Shown here in pieces: positions 32,907-43,927 of a stretch of DNA of 64,000 bases. Under the pieces are notes generated by a model that saw only the letters and a program-made list of their open reading frames with translations, was not told where the DNA came from and made no database searches. Each line of letters begins with the position of its first letter. Position 1 is the stretch's first letter. Position numbers and translations under genes: made by a program. The DNA is from Allodiplogaster sudhausi (Eukaryota > Nematoda > Chromadorea > Rhabditida > Diplogasteridae), in NCBI GenBank assembly GCA_945643635.1, contig CALZFC010000009.1, forward strand, positions 5,259,001 through 5,323,000, given 5' to 3'.

Positions 32907-35900
32907 GGTGAGAGAGCGAGAGAGAGACAGAGAGAGACAGAGACAGAGAGAAAGAGAGGAAGCGACAGCGATAGAGAGAGAGAGACAGATAGAGAGAGAG
33001 AAAGAGAGAGAAAGAGAGAGAATGATGAAGACTTGACACCCTGCACGTTTCTAATCATGCTCCAAACAGTCTTCACGAATGCACCGCAGTCTTAATAGCT
33101 GGCTTGCTTGGCTGCTGCCAATCTACTGTCGCAAACATTCCGGACAATAGAAGGAATGCAGTCTCTCTGGGATTTTCAGGTCTTCTTCCCACTGTCAGCG
33201 GTGCTGCATCGGCTTTGGCAGGCGTTCTCGTTTTGGAAGCAAGTCATTAAGGAATAAGAAATTTATTCAATTAACAAACATGAGATTAACCAACTAGTAA
33301 TAACAAGCATTAGGTAACAAGAGAAGCTTTACGATCAAAACTACAGTACCCATCTCTAGTCAGTTAACACAAACATTATCGATGTGATCGGTTCTATGGA
33401 CGGAGCGCTCTCTCTCTCTCTCCCATCAACAAATTCAACACATTTGAAGAACGTGAGAGAAAATAAACTCAATTCATGGAGAAATGATTTAATGAAACAA
33501 AGAATGGGTACGGTATAGCCAGCTTAGTGTACGGTAGAATAAATAAAAAAATATATAATAACCTACGGATACTTTGAAAACAAAAGCAGTTTTATACTAT
33601 GGAATATTCAATCATAAGAGCAACTATGGATACTTAAAAAAAGTAGACTAAGTGTTCTAATCAATAGACAGCAAGGAGAAGTAGATTGTAGTAGACCATG
33701 AATCGAATAGGTCGATATCAATTAATATTTAGCAGTACCGATCAGACTTCATCTTCTTCCGCCTTTCCAGCAACACCTCATGCAGATTTAAAAAAGTTTT
33801 AAAAAAGAGAACAAAAAATAAGCCATGTAATATTGTTTTAATTACAAGTAAACCTGGGCACATTGTAAAGTGCACCTTATTATCCTGCGGGCGCGACAGC
33901 AGCCCCTGCTCTTCCTGGCGCTGGCGCCAAGCATCTTGCCGCGCCATCGAAGCAGTTTACCTTGACTCCTCGTGAATGTCGAGTCGGACACTCCAATCAC
34001 AAGCTGAACAGACATATGAATACAGCATGTTGAAATATTGCAAACATTTCTTTTGATAATCATGAAGCATAAAAAGCTAAAATTTTCATTGACCGTAAAC
34101 TATTCCGCCATAATGCAAAACCAAATTTGTACCTAAGTTTAGCACTGAATTGTGGCTTTAACGAAAGTAAATCTAATAGCATAGTGCATACCTGAACAAT
34201 GCGCTCTTCGCGCCGAATGCTTAGTTAGCGTCCGGAGCACTTGAATCCTCATCGCGAGTCCACCCGCACCGCATTAGTCAACATAACGCACTCCTTTCGT
34301 GATGTTCGGCTTCCAGACCTCGCTGAGGAAGCCCTGAAGCAGGGACAACTTATGCCCTGGAGCAGGGACAACCACAAATTGTGGGAGATTAACCAACTAA
34401 AAATTGCTTTGCCTAGCACAATTAAACTTCAACGGAAGAGCATTTTGTCTTAAATTTTTTCGGGATTTCATTTTCTTGACCAATGGTTAAAGCCTTGATG
34501 AAAATTTGCATGGCAACGAAACATAAGATAAACAAATTCTATAGAATTTTTCCTTTTTTGCAACAATAATAAAAAGTGAAGAATCACACTCGCCTGCCCT
34601 CCCTCCTTCTCATCGTAGCCAGCAACAATGAGCTATCCGCTGAGCGACTGGCGGTATTCGTCGAAGAACTGAGATCTGCGTCGAGCGGAACACGGACAGT
34701 GGCGTACCCTGCTTAACCTGGATTTTTTGGCAGTCGCAGCGGGCGCCGATTCAGAATTTCGCGGAGCAATTCTGATTGTTGCTCGCTAAAGAGTGCGGGT
34801 GACGACATCTTGTTCAAATGAAATACAAATAACTAGGTGATAACAGAAATTAAGCAACAAAACAACAACAATCAAGAACTTTTAAGATTGAAAGCTGGCT
34901 GACAAATGAAAATCATCCCGCGCAATGCGGTTTTAAAAATTACGGTATAAAGTGTACATTGGGTCACACATTCAGTTGAACTGATGAATTTGGTCATGAC
35001 TCACGGTCATATCCATCAGCGTGTCGCTCTGCATCTCTCACTAAAGTGTACTATCTCGCTTTGGTCATGACCATGGGTGTCAACCGAGTGGACATGACCG
35101 CCAAATTATTGCCCTGCGGTCATGACCGTGTCAATGACACATGCTGGACAGGTCGCGACCCATGTGAATTAAGATAGGCGGTTTTGTTTTCTGTCATTGA
35201 CCGGTGTCAATGACATACAAATTGGTCATAACTGTGTGTCGACGACTTGTCATTGACACAAAGTAAGATTAATCGCGCGGCAGACGCGATTAATCGGTAT
35301 AACAAATATTTCTAGGGGCAAAAGGTAGTCGACCCGGCATGTGCTAATGACAATGCCTTGCTTAACCTCCTTGCACAACCAGAGTAACGGTGCTGGCTGG
35401 TACACCGGCGGAGAAGTGTGCTGCGCGAGAAATACTGCGGCACCGAATCCCGTCTACAACGGAAACCAGGTGAGCTGCTCTGCCACGTCGACGACCTCGA
35501 CCACCACGACCACAACGAGCACCCCGAGCACCACTACGACAACTACAATCCTCCCATGCACTTGCGTCGACCAGCCAACGAGAACTGGCTGCACTTATAC
35601 GGTGAGAGCTAGTTCGCAAGATACCTTTTTTACAGCAGAAAATATGAAATTACAGCTAGTTAAGAAACTCTTCAACCATGATAGTAAACTGTGCAGAGCA
35701 ACGGCAATGGCTGGTACACGGGCGGAGAGTACTGCTGCGTCAATACGACCGCGCCATTTCCTGTGTATGAAGGCTCTAATGTGAAGTGCTCGGCCACATC
35801 GACCACTTCGACCACGACGACGACAATGAGCTCAACCACCACCAAAGCTCGTAAGTAGTAGAAACCACTCTGTTCACCTGAATATGATTTACAAAAGAAG

Positions 35901-37839
35901 TGATCGATTGCAGCGTGCTATACTGAAGAAGTGGAAGGATATTGCCTAAACAACACTCAAATTGGCTGGAGATGCGACACAAAGATTCTACGCGACAATA
36001 ATCTAAAAATTGCCAGGGTATTCAATTTTATTTCCCGCATACAACGTATGGATTTATAAAATGTGCCTGGCTTCAGTACATGTGGTGGGCGGCAGCCGCG
36101 TGGATTATCATCTGGATCATCATTACAATCATCGCGAACATTGTTTACAAGTTAGCACTACGAAATACTTGTTGTGTAATTAAAAAGAGCAAAATTATAT
36201 TTGAGAAACTGGGGACATCATCGGCTGATTCATCTGTTCGAGGAGATTTGCATGATTCTTCTCTTCATCGATATTGCTGTGCTGAATATGTACAAGTGGT
36301 TCCGCGAGCGACAGGTTGTACATAAAAATGAAAACAAATTAATTCAATATAAGTTCCCGTTGAAACTTGTTCTAGCTTGCCTGTCAAATCGTCTCGATGT
36401 GCGCCCAATTCATCATGGTTCTGCTCTCTGCAGCCTTTCTGATGGAAGCAATCTTTGCACGCTCGTCAGTTGCAATTCTTGCTAATAAATAGCCATGCTT
36501 TATTAATTATTTCAACTCAGCCTTAGAGGCAGCTACTTGCAGGATGGTTCACGGGCGACCGAAAATGAACGGATCGGTTCCTGCTATCCTGAACTACATC
36601 ATTCCATTCCTCCCAGCCTGTATCACTACCGGACTCACGTATTACTGGCTACGAGGCTACTACGGAACCTCTGGATTGCAGTGCGTATACACGAACTTGC
36701 GAAATATTTTATGCATTTATTGTCTCGCTATGTTGCTGAAAATTAACGGTGCATTCTTCTAGTCTTGCTTCTTCTGTTTTCTAGTTGCTTCGCAACCGTG
36801 ACGGAAGACCTCTTCTGGGCATTTGTCGGGCCGGTTTGGCTGCTGCTTCTGCTCGCCGGCTTTGTCGCGTCGCTCGGCAACCTGGCATGTGACATGACGA
36901 ACCCGTGGCAGGACCAGGAACAGACCTTCTGGGCAAAGTCAGCGAGTGGAAGGAAACATCAGCAGAGATCTTTCAGACACATACAATGCGAAACAACTAA
37001 ATAAGAAGAAGAAGATTCAAGAGACATTAAATAAGAAATACCTTTTTGAGAAAAGCATGCAAATGCCTGATGTACTTCTCCTTCTACATAATGATGATGT
37101 GGCTGACGAACATGTTCGCCAGCTCGGAGCAGAACATATGGATCTTTGGCCTCTTCTGCGTCCAAGCCATCTTCTTCGGCCCGATGGTCTTCGTCTATCA
37201 CACCTACTGCCATCGAAATGTCAGCCATATTTTAGGATACAGCTTACTGCAAAAGTGTCAGCGTGCATTCTGAAACTTCCATACCTAAGAAAACGCACTC
37301 GTAAGATGTATTTTTCGAAATTCAGTCTGCAATGAAGCTGTACAAGAGCTGCTGCGGCAGCTTCTACACGCCATGCAAGCCTCCTCCGCCTCCGCCACTC
37401 CCGCCGAAAAAGATTGAGGAGGAACCAGACTACGATGATGATGCAAGCGCGACTATTGAGAAAGAGAGACTAGAAAGAGGATAAGAGAAAGCGCGATAGC
37501 GAAAGAGAGACAGATAGAAAGAGAAGATGAAGGAATAACTTCTACAGGGAGACACTCCCCCTCCTCCCGCTCCGATGCCCGTTCCACCTCGCCGTCCTCC
37601 GCCACGCCAGCCGCCTCCGTACTACTACCCGCCGCAGCCTCGTCCTCCTCCAAAGCCACGCCCTCGTCCGCCTCCACCGAAGCCACAGGTATTTTCATCT
37701 TAGGCATCCTTTTTTAAGCATGCTACTTTCATTTCAGGAGGTGCACACCCGCTCGGAGGATCTGTACGGCTGGGCAATCAGCGGCGGAAAGAGCGGAAAC
37801 TCCGCGAACGACGTCCTCTTCGGGCCACGCGTCCAGTGA
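29484..37839 (+). CDS. Mucin-stalk class-B/adhesion-like 7TM receptor, copy B
   Basis: Exons: 29484-29633, 29702-29819, 29920-30338, 32432-32680, 35383-35601, 35697-35850, 35914-36017, 36077-36150, 36206-36314, 36376-36464, 36543-36680, 36785-36937, 37051-37219, 37326-37442, 37548-37688, 37738-37839 (TGA). It has the layout of copy A with a longer ectodomain: signal peptide, degenerate first module, a PYTGPxTTSTTAETTT-type tandem tract (29920-30270), then three Cys modules with NNWYTGGEAACC, AGWYTGGEVCC and NGWYTGGEYCC. TM1 is WIIIWIIITIIANIV, loop GHHRLIH, TM5 LFWAFVGPVWLLLLL, TM7 IFGLFCVQAIFFGPMVFVYH. TM exons 36376-36464 and 37051-37219 have exactly the lengths of their copy-A partners (89, 169 bp). 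The tail is proline-rich and ends ANDVLFGPRVQ. Introns of 2.1 and 2.7 kb hold transposon-like DNA. No GPS site seen. Confidence 0.8.
30395..31955. mobile_element. Inverted-repeat element with GC-rich core, in intron 3 of receptor B
   Basis: The left arm (about 30405-30590) is built of internal repeats of the type TTTGCCCCAAATT...GTCC(C)TAAATTTACTTT. The right arm (about 31785-31950) carries the inverse (GGGACA...GGCAAAAAAAGT). The 1.2-kb core (30600-31770) is GC-rich with a poly-C run at 30690-30708, unlike the AT-rich arms. It sits wholly within the intron 30339-32431, so the receptor frame is kept. Confidence 0.7.
31052..31380 (+). pseudogene. Frameshifted zinc-finger fragment, possibly LINE ORF N-terminus
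   Basis: One frame reads YASQGGLARYLKHEHG then FKCRFCAAEKED; after a frameshift near 31192 another frame continues LASAHVRSAHGDA. Together this resembles the C2H2 finger region (CxxC...HxxxxH) at the start of NeSL/R2-like retrotransposon ORFs. No reverse transcriptase follows. It may instead be captured host DNA. Confidence 0.35.
32706..35288. mobile_element. Element with 45-bp imperfect TIRs, in intron 4 of receptor B
   Basis: The left end CCGCGCGATTATTCTTACG... (32707) and the inverse of the right end ...GATTAATCGCGCGG (35281) match over about 45 bp, including GTCAATGACA(T/A)GTCGTCGACA. Sub-terminal copies of TCATGACC/GGTCATGA repeat near both ends (32770-32810; 34995-35230). The interior contains a (GA)n tract and scattered open stretches but no recognisable transposase; one minus-strand ATG frame (34811 downward, MSSPALFSEQQSELLREIL) looks protein-like. 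Confidence 0.65.
32849..33025. repeat. (GA)n-rich microsatellite tract
   Basis: Long GAGAGA runs with AGAGACAG interruptions inside the TIR element in receptor B. The long Arg/Glu and Leu/Ser frames on the two strands here are artefacts. Confidence 0.9.
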
Positions 37840-38198
37840 TCCCCCCTCCACCCGCCACCAAGCAAAAGATATGTTCGAGACCAGCCTCACTCACCATGAA
37901 TTTGCTTCCTTCCTCTCAACAATTATGTACTACACTTTGTGTTCATATTCAGTGTTCCAATTAACTCATAGTAGCAAAAAATATCACAATACAAGCACTT
38001 AATCTACTTATGAGACATAGCACAAAATATTAAAGTTATGAGACTACGTGATATGACATTGCATGAATCCTTAAAAAGTAAAAGTGGAATCGGTAAAACT
38101 TTATACTAATACAGAAAGATCCATCTTTTCTTCTTCTTGATTGCGATACACCTTATCATAATATTCATGTACACACACACAAACAAGAGATCAATAAG
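37840..38198. other. Convergent intergenic region
   Basis: AT-rich 3' flanks of receptor B (+) and of the first Srx-like gene (-). Nothing else recognised. Confidence 0.6.
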
Positions 38199-39774
38199 TC
38201 AGAGCTCGGTGACAGTTAGTGTAACTGGCTTAGGATGTGTGGACAGTGCTTGTAGGGTCGCCTTGCTTTTGAGGTGAAGAAATACGGCCACTTGCTTCCT
38301 AAAATTAACAATTACGGAATCATGACGCGCCTCTTGATTCTGCTTCTTATGTCTAGCTGAAATGATTGTCTTGTACTGAGTGATTGATTATCCGCTTGAA
38401 TCGACCAGACCAGCCTTGCCTAAGAGTGGGCGAGAAGAGAAGAAGAAGCGGAGCGTGCGCGGCCGAGTTGGTGAAGAGAACAAAGCAAATGAACCAGCCG
38501 AACCACTTGCCGCTCCCGCCGACGTTGAAGACCATCTCGCCTGCCGTGAAGAGTATCACATCCACTATACATGGGAACAGCAGCCTGGAAAGCAGAACCT
38601 TGGAAACTTCGCGAATGTTTTTCCTTACCTGGACATACCTTTTTTCTGCAGAACTCTGCCTCTTGTACGATGCATTCGTACGTGATCTTCTCAGCATAAT
38701 TAATGTGCCGCTGAAATACATTGAGAATACTCATCTAGACTAGTTTTTCTTTAATTTGATGTTAACGTATAAAGTGACGCGCCTGTAGAAGAAGGCGGAA
38801 CCGCCAACCGCGATGATGTCCACAATTCGAAACATGAGATTTTGGCCGCTTGATTGGTACTTGGGAAAGTCATTGGTCACCACGCCATACTGCGCGGGAT
38901 CGTAGTAGAATATTACGTGCCATGACGTGAATGTGACACTCAAAATCTGGAATGTCTGGTGTTATTCTGCGGTCTTCTTTTTATTATACAACTGTTTCAC
39001 CCGATATGAACAACATAAAATGTCTAGCGTACGGCATATGCGTACCAGTCCGTAGCCTGCAATGAAGGGAAGCAGACAGATGGCATATGAAGTCAATCGG
39101 GTCTGCGAGCGAAAGAATGTGGGATACATGACAGCGGTGAAGCGACTCCATGCAATGACGGGGTAGTGAAAGCAGAGAGAGAACCACGTGCTGTCCATAA
39201 ATATCTATAAAGTTAGTTTCCAAGTAATAGTCAAACGGCCAGAATCTCTTGTTTCTCACTCAAATCACATTAATCATTTTGAACGACCTGTAGAATTCCT
39301 CGACCTCCAACACCAACGAAACGAGTCTTGAAGATGATTGCCGTACCATTTGCTAAGCCATACATAGTCATGCATCCGAGGTCATTGAGTGCAAAACTGA
39401 CGAGATATCGGTAGCCGAATATCTCCTAAACAATTTGAATATTATTAAATGGTTTGCTTTGAACATTTTCTGATAAAATTAAAGGAAAACAATGTCTCAT
39501 AGGCTATTTGAATACATTTGAAGGGATCGCTTTAAAATTCCTGGCTAAAATATAAAGGAGAACAAAAACTGATCTGACATTGTCATGTTTCAACATAACG
39601 GCAATTACTGTCGAAGTGATCGGAAAACAGATCGCCGAAAGGAGAAGAAGGCCGCCTGTAATCGTTCTCATGTAAATGGATAACATGACAGGCGAACCAA
39701 CCTCCTGCAAGAATGTCTTCAGAAGTGAGAGGCTCGTAGAACCACGCAGAAAACTCGGAGCTGTTGGCAGCCAT
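38199..39774 (-). CDS. Srx-like 7TM chemoreceptor, copy 1
   Basis: Nematode-type serpentine receptor, presumably in sensory neurons or surface cells. Eight short exons are read downward from MAANSSEFSAWFYEPLTSED (39774). TM1 is GLLLLSAICFPITSTVIAVM, TM2 in FGYRYLVSFALNDLGCM, TM3 FSLCFHYPVIAW followed by SRFTAVMYPTFF (the Srx-like SRFxAVxxP box), and TM4 YAICLLPFIAGYGL. TM5 lies in the exon with TSWHVIFYYDPAQYG, the intracellular loop is LIMLRRSRTNASYKRQSSAE, TM6 FPCIVDVILFTAGEMVF, and TM7 GWFICFVLFTNSAAHAPLLL. The C-terminal exon starts KQVAVFLHL and ends VTVTEL. Copies 2 to 4 share every block. The exon-5 donor appears to be GC (38782-38781). Assignment to Srx rather than Srt is by the SRFTAV box and is not certain. 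Confidence 0.72.
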
Positions 39775-39813
39775 TTGCAGCAACTAAAATGAAAGACAAT
39801 TAAGTCCTTTTAA

Positions 39814-41891
39814 GAGAGCATGTCAGTAAGCTTTGAGCGGTGTCTGCCCCGGGAAAATTGTATTCGATGTCTTACCAGAAATAATTTTTCCTACACAACT
39901 TCACCCGCTCTATTTAATGAGGCCAATTTCATCATTAACCTATTTTTCCCATATTTTTCCCAAAAATTCATTGAGACATAAAAGGCGCTTCAAATTTCAT
40001 CTGGAAATATGTTTTGTTAATATTTCTTTTTTTGGTCGAGAAAATAGGCTTTAAATAATTTGAAGGGATAGCATACCACTTTATGATTATTTCCACTACT
40101 CTGGAACTTAGACAGAAAGAAATAGCGTTATATTTGTTGCAAAATAACAACCATTCAAGAAAAATTAAAGAGTACGATTTTTTCGATATGCGCGAGAGTC
40201 AGTCAAAATGGCGCCTTTGCGGTCGCAGAGACACAGCTCAAGCGTATTCATCGATCCATAACTACGTTCAATCTTAATATTACTAAATCGTAAGTGTATC
40301 ATCTTAGGGCTGTCATGGAGGACATCAAAGTTTGCATACATACTTTATTTCAAAAGTTTCGCTTTATGTGGGAAATTTCGTTCTGTACAATTAGATGGCT
40401 TAAAAAAAACTACTTCCAAGGCAAGTGCAAACATCACAAAGGGATGAAATTTGGTACAACGTGAACCTCTTTCAATGAAATTCCAAATAAAAGATGCATT
40501 ATTAAATGTAAGTCATAAAAGTAGGGCCAGTAGAGTCACTGACATTCCGCTCAAGAATTCATTGTTAAGGTTATTCGAATTAGAATATTCTATTCCTTTT
40601 ATTAGAGTTTTCCATGAGGCATTGTTACAATTAGTTATGAGGTACTCTTATGATTTATAATAAAGCATATTGTACTTGGAATTTCATTGAAAGGGTTCAT
40701 TTTGTACCAAATGTCATTCTCTTTCTTTTGCTGTAAGTTTGGACACGCGGAAGTGTTTTTGACGTAGTTTTTTAAGCCTTCAAATTGTACAGAACAAAAT
40801 TTCCCTTATAAATCGAAACTTTTCAATAAAAGTGTTTATGTAAAATTTGAACTCCACCGTGAGAGCTCTAAGGTGATATGCAGTTTGTAATATTAAGATT
40901 GAGCGTAGTTATGGTTCGACGAATGCGCTAGCACTGTGTCTCGGCCAGAGATGGTAAATGGCCCAAAAATTTTGGGCCGGCCCGGCCCGTACCATTTCCG
41001 GGCCCTAGAATTTTGGGCCCGGCCCGGCATGTGGGCCCGTTTGAGCCCGATTTTCAAAAAAATTCTGGGAAAAAAAGTCCCACGAGTTACAAAGTGTTTT
41101 GAAATTCAGAATTTTTCATGCTCGGGCTACGAACATTCATTTTAATGTATATAAAAAAGACTTTTAGGGGGAAAAATAAACAAATGAAGAAAGTTTTGCT
41201 CTTAACAATGCCACCAGTCGTCCAGACTGGACGACATTGTGTGCTAATCGGGCCCAATCGGGCTCACGGGCCCGTCCAACTTTTTTGGGCCCGGCCGGCC
41301 CGGCCCGGGGCCCTGGGAAATTGGGCCGGACCGGCCCGCGGGCTCGCCAGGGCCGGGCCGGGCCGTTACCATCTCTGGTCTCGGCGACCGAAATTGCGCT
41401 ATGCTGACCGAATCGCGCGCATTTTCGCGTGATCTCGAAAACCTCGTACGCTTTTATTTTTCTTGAATGGTGGTTATTTTGCAGCAAATTTAACTTTCTT
41501 TTTTATTGTACAGGTTCCAGAGTGGGGAAATGATCATAAAGTGGTATGCACCCCTTGAAATTATATTAATCCAATTTTCTCCTCGAAAAAAAGTGAAATA
41601 TTAACAAAATATATACCTAGATGAAATTTGAAGCGCTTTCGAAATGCTATTGAATGATATGTTCTTGGTAACTCAAAATAGGTTTAGGATGGATTTACGG
41701 CTCAATGAATTTTCAGGACTAGAGTGGTGTATCCCGGAGGAAAAAAAACCCGATCGGATGATGATGAAACTAGGCTCATTAAATAGAGCGCATCGAGTTG
41801 TATGAATAAGAAAAAATGATTTCGGTTAATGACTTCGAAAACAGGGGCAGGCTGCCTTAAGCAAATGCTCGACTCTTACAGAGAGGCTCTC
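39814..41891. mobile_element. Foldback element with nested MITE
   Basis: The left end TTAA|GAGAGCATGTCAGTAAG and right end CTTACAGAGAGGCTCTC match the ends of the 19251-22043 and 61978-63661 elements. The arms are inverted copies: CCCGCTCTATTTAATGAGGC at 39903 pairs with its inverse at about 41776. The interior is clearly homologous to 61978-63661 (both hold TTTCGTTCTGTAC... and ...AAAAAACTACTT). TTAA is present on the left only; the right flank reads GAAA. It lies between Srx-like copies 1 and 2. Confidence 0.8.
40946..41377. mobile_element. hAT-type MITE, 432 bp, nested in the foldback arm
   Basis: TIRs CAGAGATGGTAA...TTACCATCTCTG are flanked by a perfect 8-bp direct repeat GTCTCGGC (40938-40945 and 41378-41385). 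TIRs starting CAG plus 8-bp TSDs are the hAT hallmark. The sub-termini are GGCCCG-rich and inverted to each other. The opposite foldback arm (about 40215-40235) shows the uninterrupted sequence, so the insertion is younger than the palindrome. Confidence 0.85.
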
Positions 41892-42398
41892 GAAAATTTC
41901 ACTCTTCATCAGCTGACCTTGTGAAAATTTTCTTCTCTGCGTTATGATTTGCCGGCTCGGGAATCTAGTCTTTTTCCATTACTATTTTCGTAAAATACTC
42001 CAGCCATTTCCGAGAATGACTTGTATCAGAAGTTCAACGACTCTCTCAAGGAACATTAGAAAGAAATACGGACTCTGGACATTGTGTGATGAATCTCACG
42101 CTCTTTATCTGATATTCCTACCTTTGCAGATGAAAATAATGTTGCCATTTGTAGAAAGATCAGATTGTTTTAGGTTGTTGCATGTTCTTAAGCATTTAAT
42201 GGTTTATATCTTTCGTGATTACTATTTTCGACTAATCCGCTAGTTCATATAAGTTCGAATAACTATATATCTTAAACAGCCTCGATCTTCACAATGATGA
42301 AATCAGCAGCTACGCTGAGTATACTATTAGCAGATGTACATATGTTTAAGATATCGATAAAATCAAGGAGTGGAAACTTTCTAAATTGCATCTGCACA

Positions 42399-43927
42399 TC
42401 ATATCCGAATGGGCTCTGATCGGGCGTTTGAAATTCTTTGATGAGAAGAATGCGAATGATGCTTCACACGATTTCGGAAACAAATTCCAGCAGCCACTTG
42501 CTTCCTGGAACCACTTATGTTAATTATTGGTAATTTCCTAGACGTTTTAGAAAATTGTACTTCACGCTAATTTGTGGTATTTACATTACTTTTGTAACTG
42601 TTAATCATGATTTAATTAAGGATCGTCTAACAAATCATCAAACCAGTTGCACGCTTACGGAACATTGTTTTTTTCATCTTGCTAATGATTATTTCATATT
42701 AAGAAGGAAGGAAGTTTCCCTTAGAGTAGAGGAGAAGAGTAGAAGCAGAGGAGCATGGGCTGCCGAATTGAGGAAGAGTGAGAAGCAGATGAACCAGCCC
42801 CACCAGCGGCCACTCACACTGACGACAAAGACAACCTCTCCAACCGCGAAGAGAATGGCGTCCACGACACAGGGGATTAGAAGCCTGCCAAGTGAAGCAA
42901 TTGCTATAATCTCTTAGTTAGAAGATCTATGATCATGCCGTCTCTCCGCAGTGCTTGGCTTGTTGCCTGATTGTGAAGAGTCCGAGCGATTTCGCTTTAG
43001 TAGAATAATAACGCCACTGAAATTGGTGTATGTACATTACTCAGTTATGGAAAGCATTCAAACAGAACCTGTAGAATAGAGCCGGGCCGCCAATGGAAAT
43101 GACATCCACCAGACGAAACATGACATTCAGACCGCTCGAAAGATATTTGGCAAAATCGTCCGTTGTCATGCCGTATTGAGATGGCTCGTAATAGAAAATG
43201 ACGTGCCAGGGCATAAAGCTGACGATCACCGTCTGAAACAGTCGAATTTGTCTCTCTTTTTCGCTTTCGAAACACGAAGTACCAATCCAAATCCTGCCAG
43301 GTATGGAATTGAGCAGATGAGATATGATGTGGCGCGTGGTTGCGTGCGAAAGAAGACGGGAAACTTGACAGCGGTGAAGCGACTCCATGCAATCACCGGG
43401 TAGTGAAAACATAGCGAAATGCGAATTCCGTCAAGAAATATCTTTAAAAAAAAATGCACATAATACTTTTCTCGAACATGTCTCTTCGCATTTATGCGGA
43501 TATCTTTCATGTGCTTAGCAATTTTACCTGCATTGGCACCCGGCCGGCAATGCCAACAAGGCGGTTCTTGAAGAGGATTGCAACCCCGTTAAGGGGTCCA
43601 TAAATTAGCATGCATCCAAGATCTGCGATCGCAGAGCTTATTAGATATCGATAGCATACGATCTCCTTAAATTTCTGCTGTTTTCTTGCCTTCATGCTAG
43701 AATACTGCTAATATTTTAATGATACCTTGTCGTGCTTCCCCATAACGACAATAACCATCATTGTTAGCGGAAACAGAGGGATTGATAGTATAAGGAGGCT
43801 TCCTACAATGGCAGTAGCATAGAATGATACATTGAGCAGCCGAAGTCTTCTAACCTCCAGCAAGAGCATCTTCCAGAGTCAGGTGCTCGAAGTACCAGGG
43901 AGGGAATTCGGAGCTATTCGCTATCAT
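42399..43927 (-). CDS. Srx-like 7TM chemoreceptor, copy 2
   Basis: Same exon plan as copy 1. It starts MIANSSEFPPWYFEHLTLED. TM1 is SLLILSIPLFPLTMMVIVVM, TM2 in VCYRYLISSAIADLGCMLIY, and the SRFTAVKFPVFF box follows CFHYPVIAW. TM4 is SYLICSIPYLAGFGL. The fifth exon has MPWHVIFYYEPSQYGM and ends IGGPALFYR. Loop 3 is VIILLKRNRSDSSQSGN, and TM7 WFICFSLFLNSAAHAPLLL. The last exon reads KQVAAGICFRNRV and ends EPIRI (TGA 42399-42401). The donor after AERR is GC (42938-42937). The donor between FSSTLR and KQVA lacks a clear GT, so the C-terminal junction is the weak point. Confidence 0.7.

Noticed and set aside
32818..33076. Long Arg/Glu and Leu/Ser frames at the GA tract
   Set aside because: Pure microsatellite translation.
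38380..38743. Plus-strand open frames opposite the Srx-like TM6-TM7 exons (also near 42720 and 47150)
   Set aside because: Antisense shadows of hydrophobic coding exons; repeated at each paralogue for that reason.
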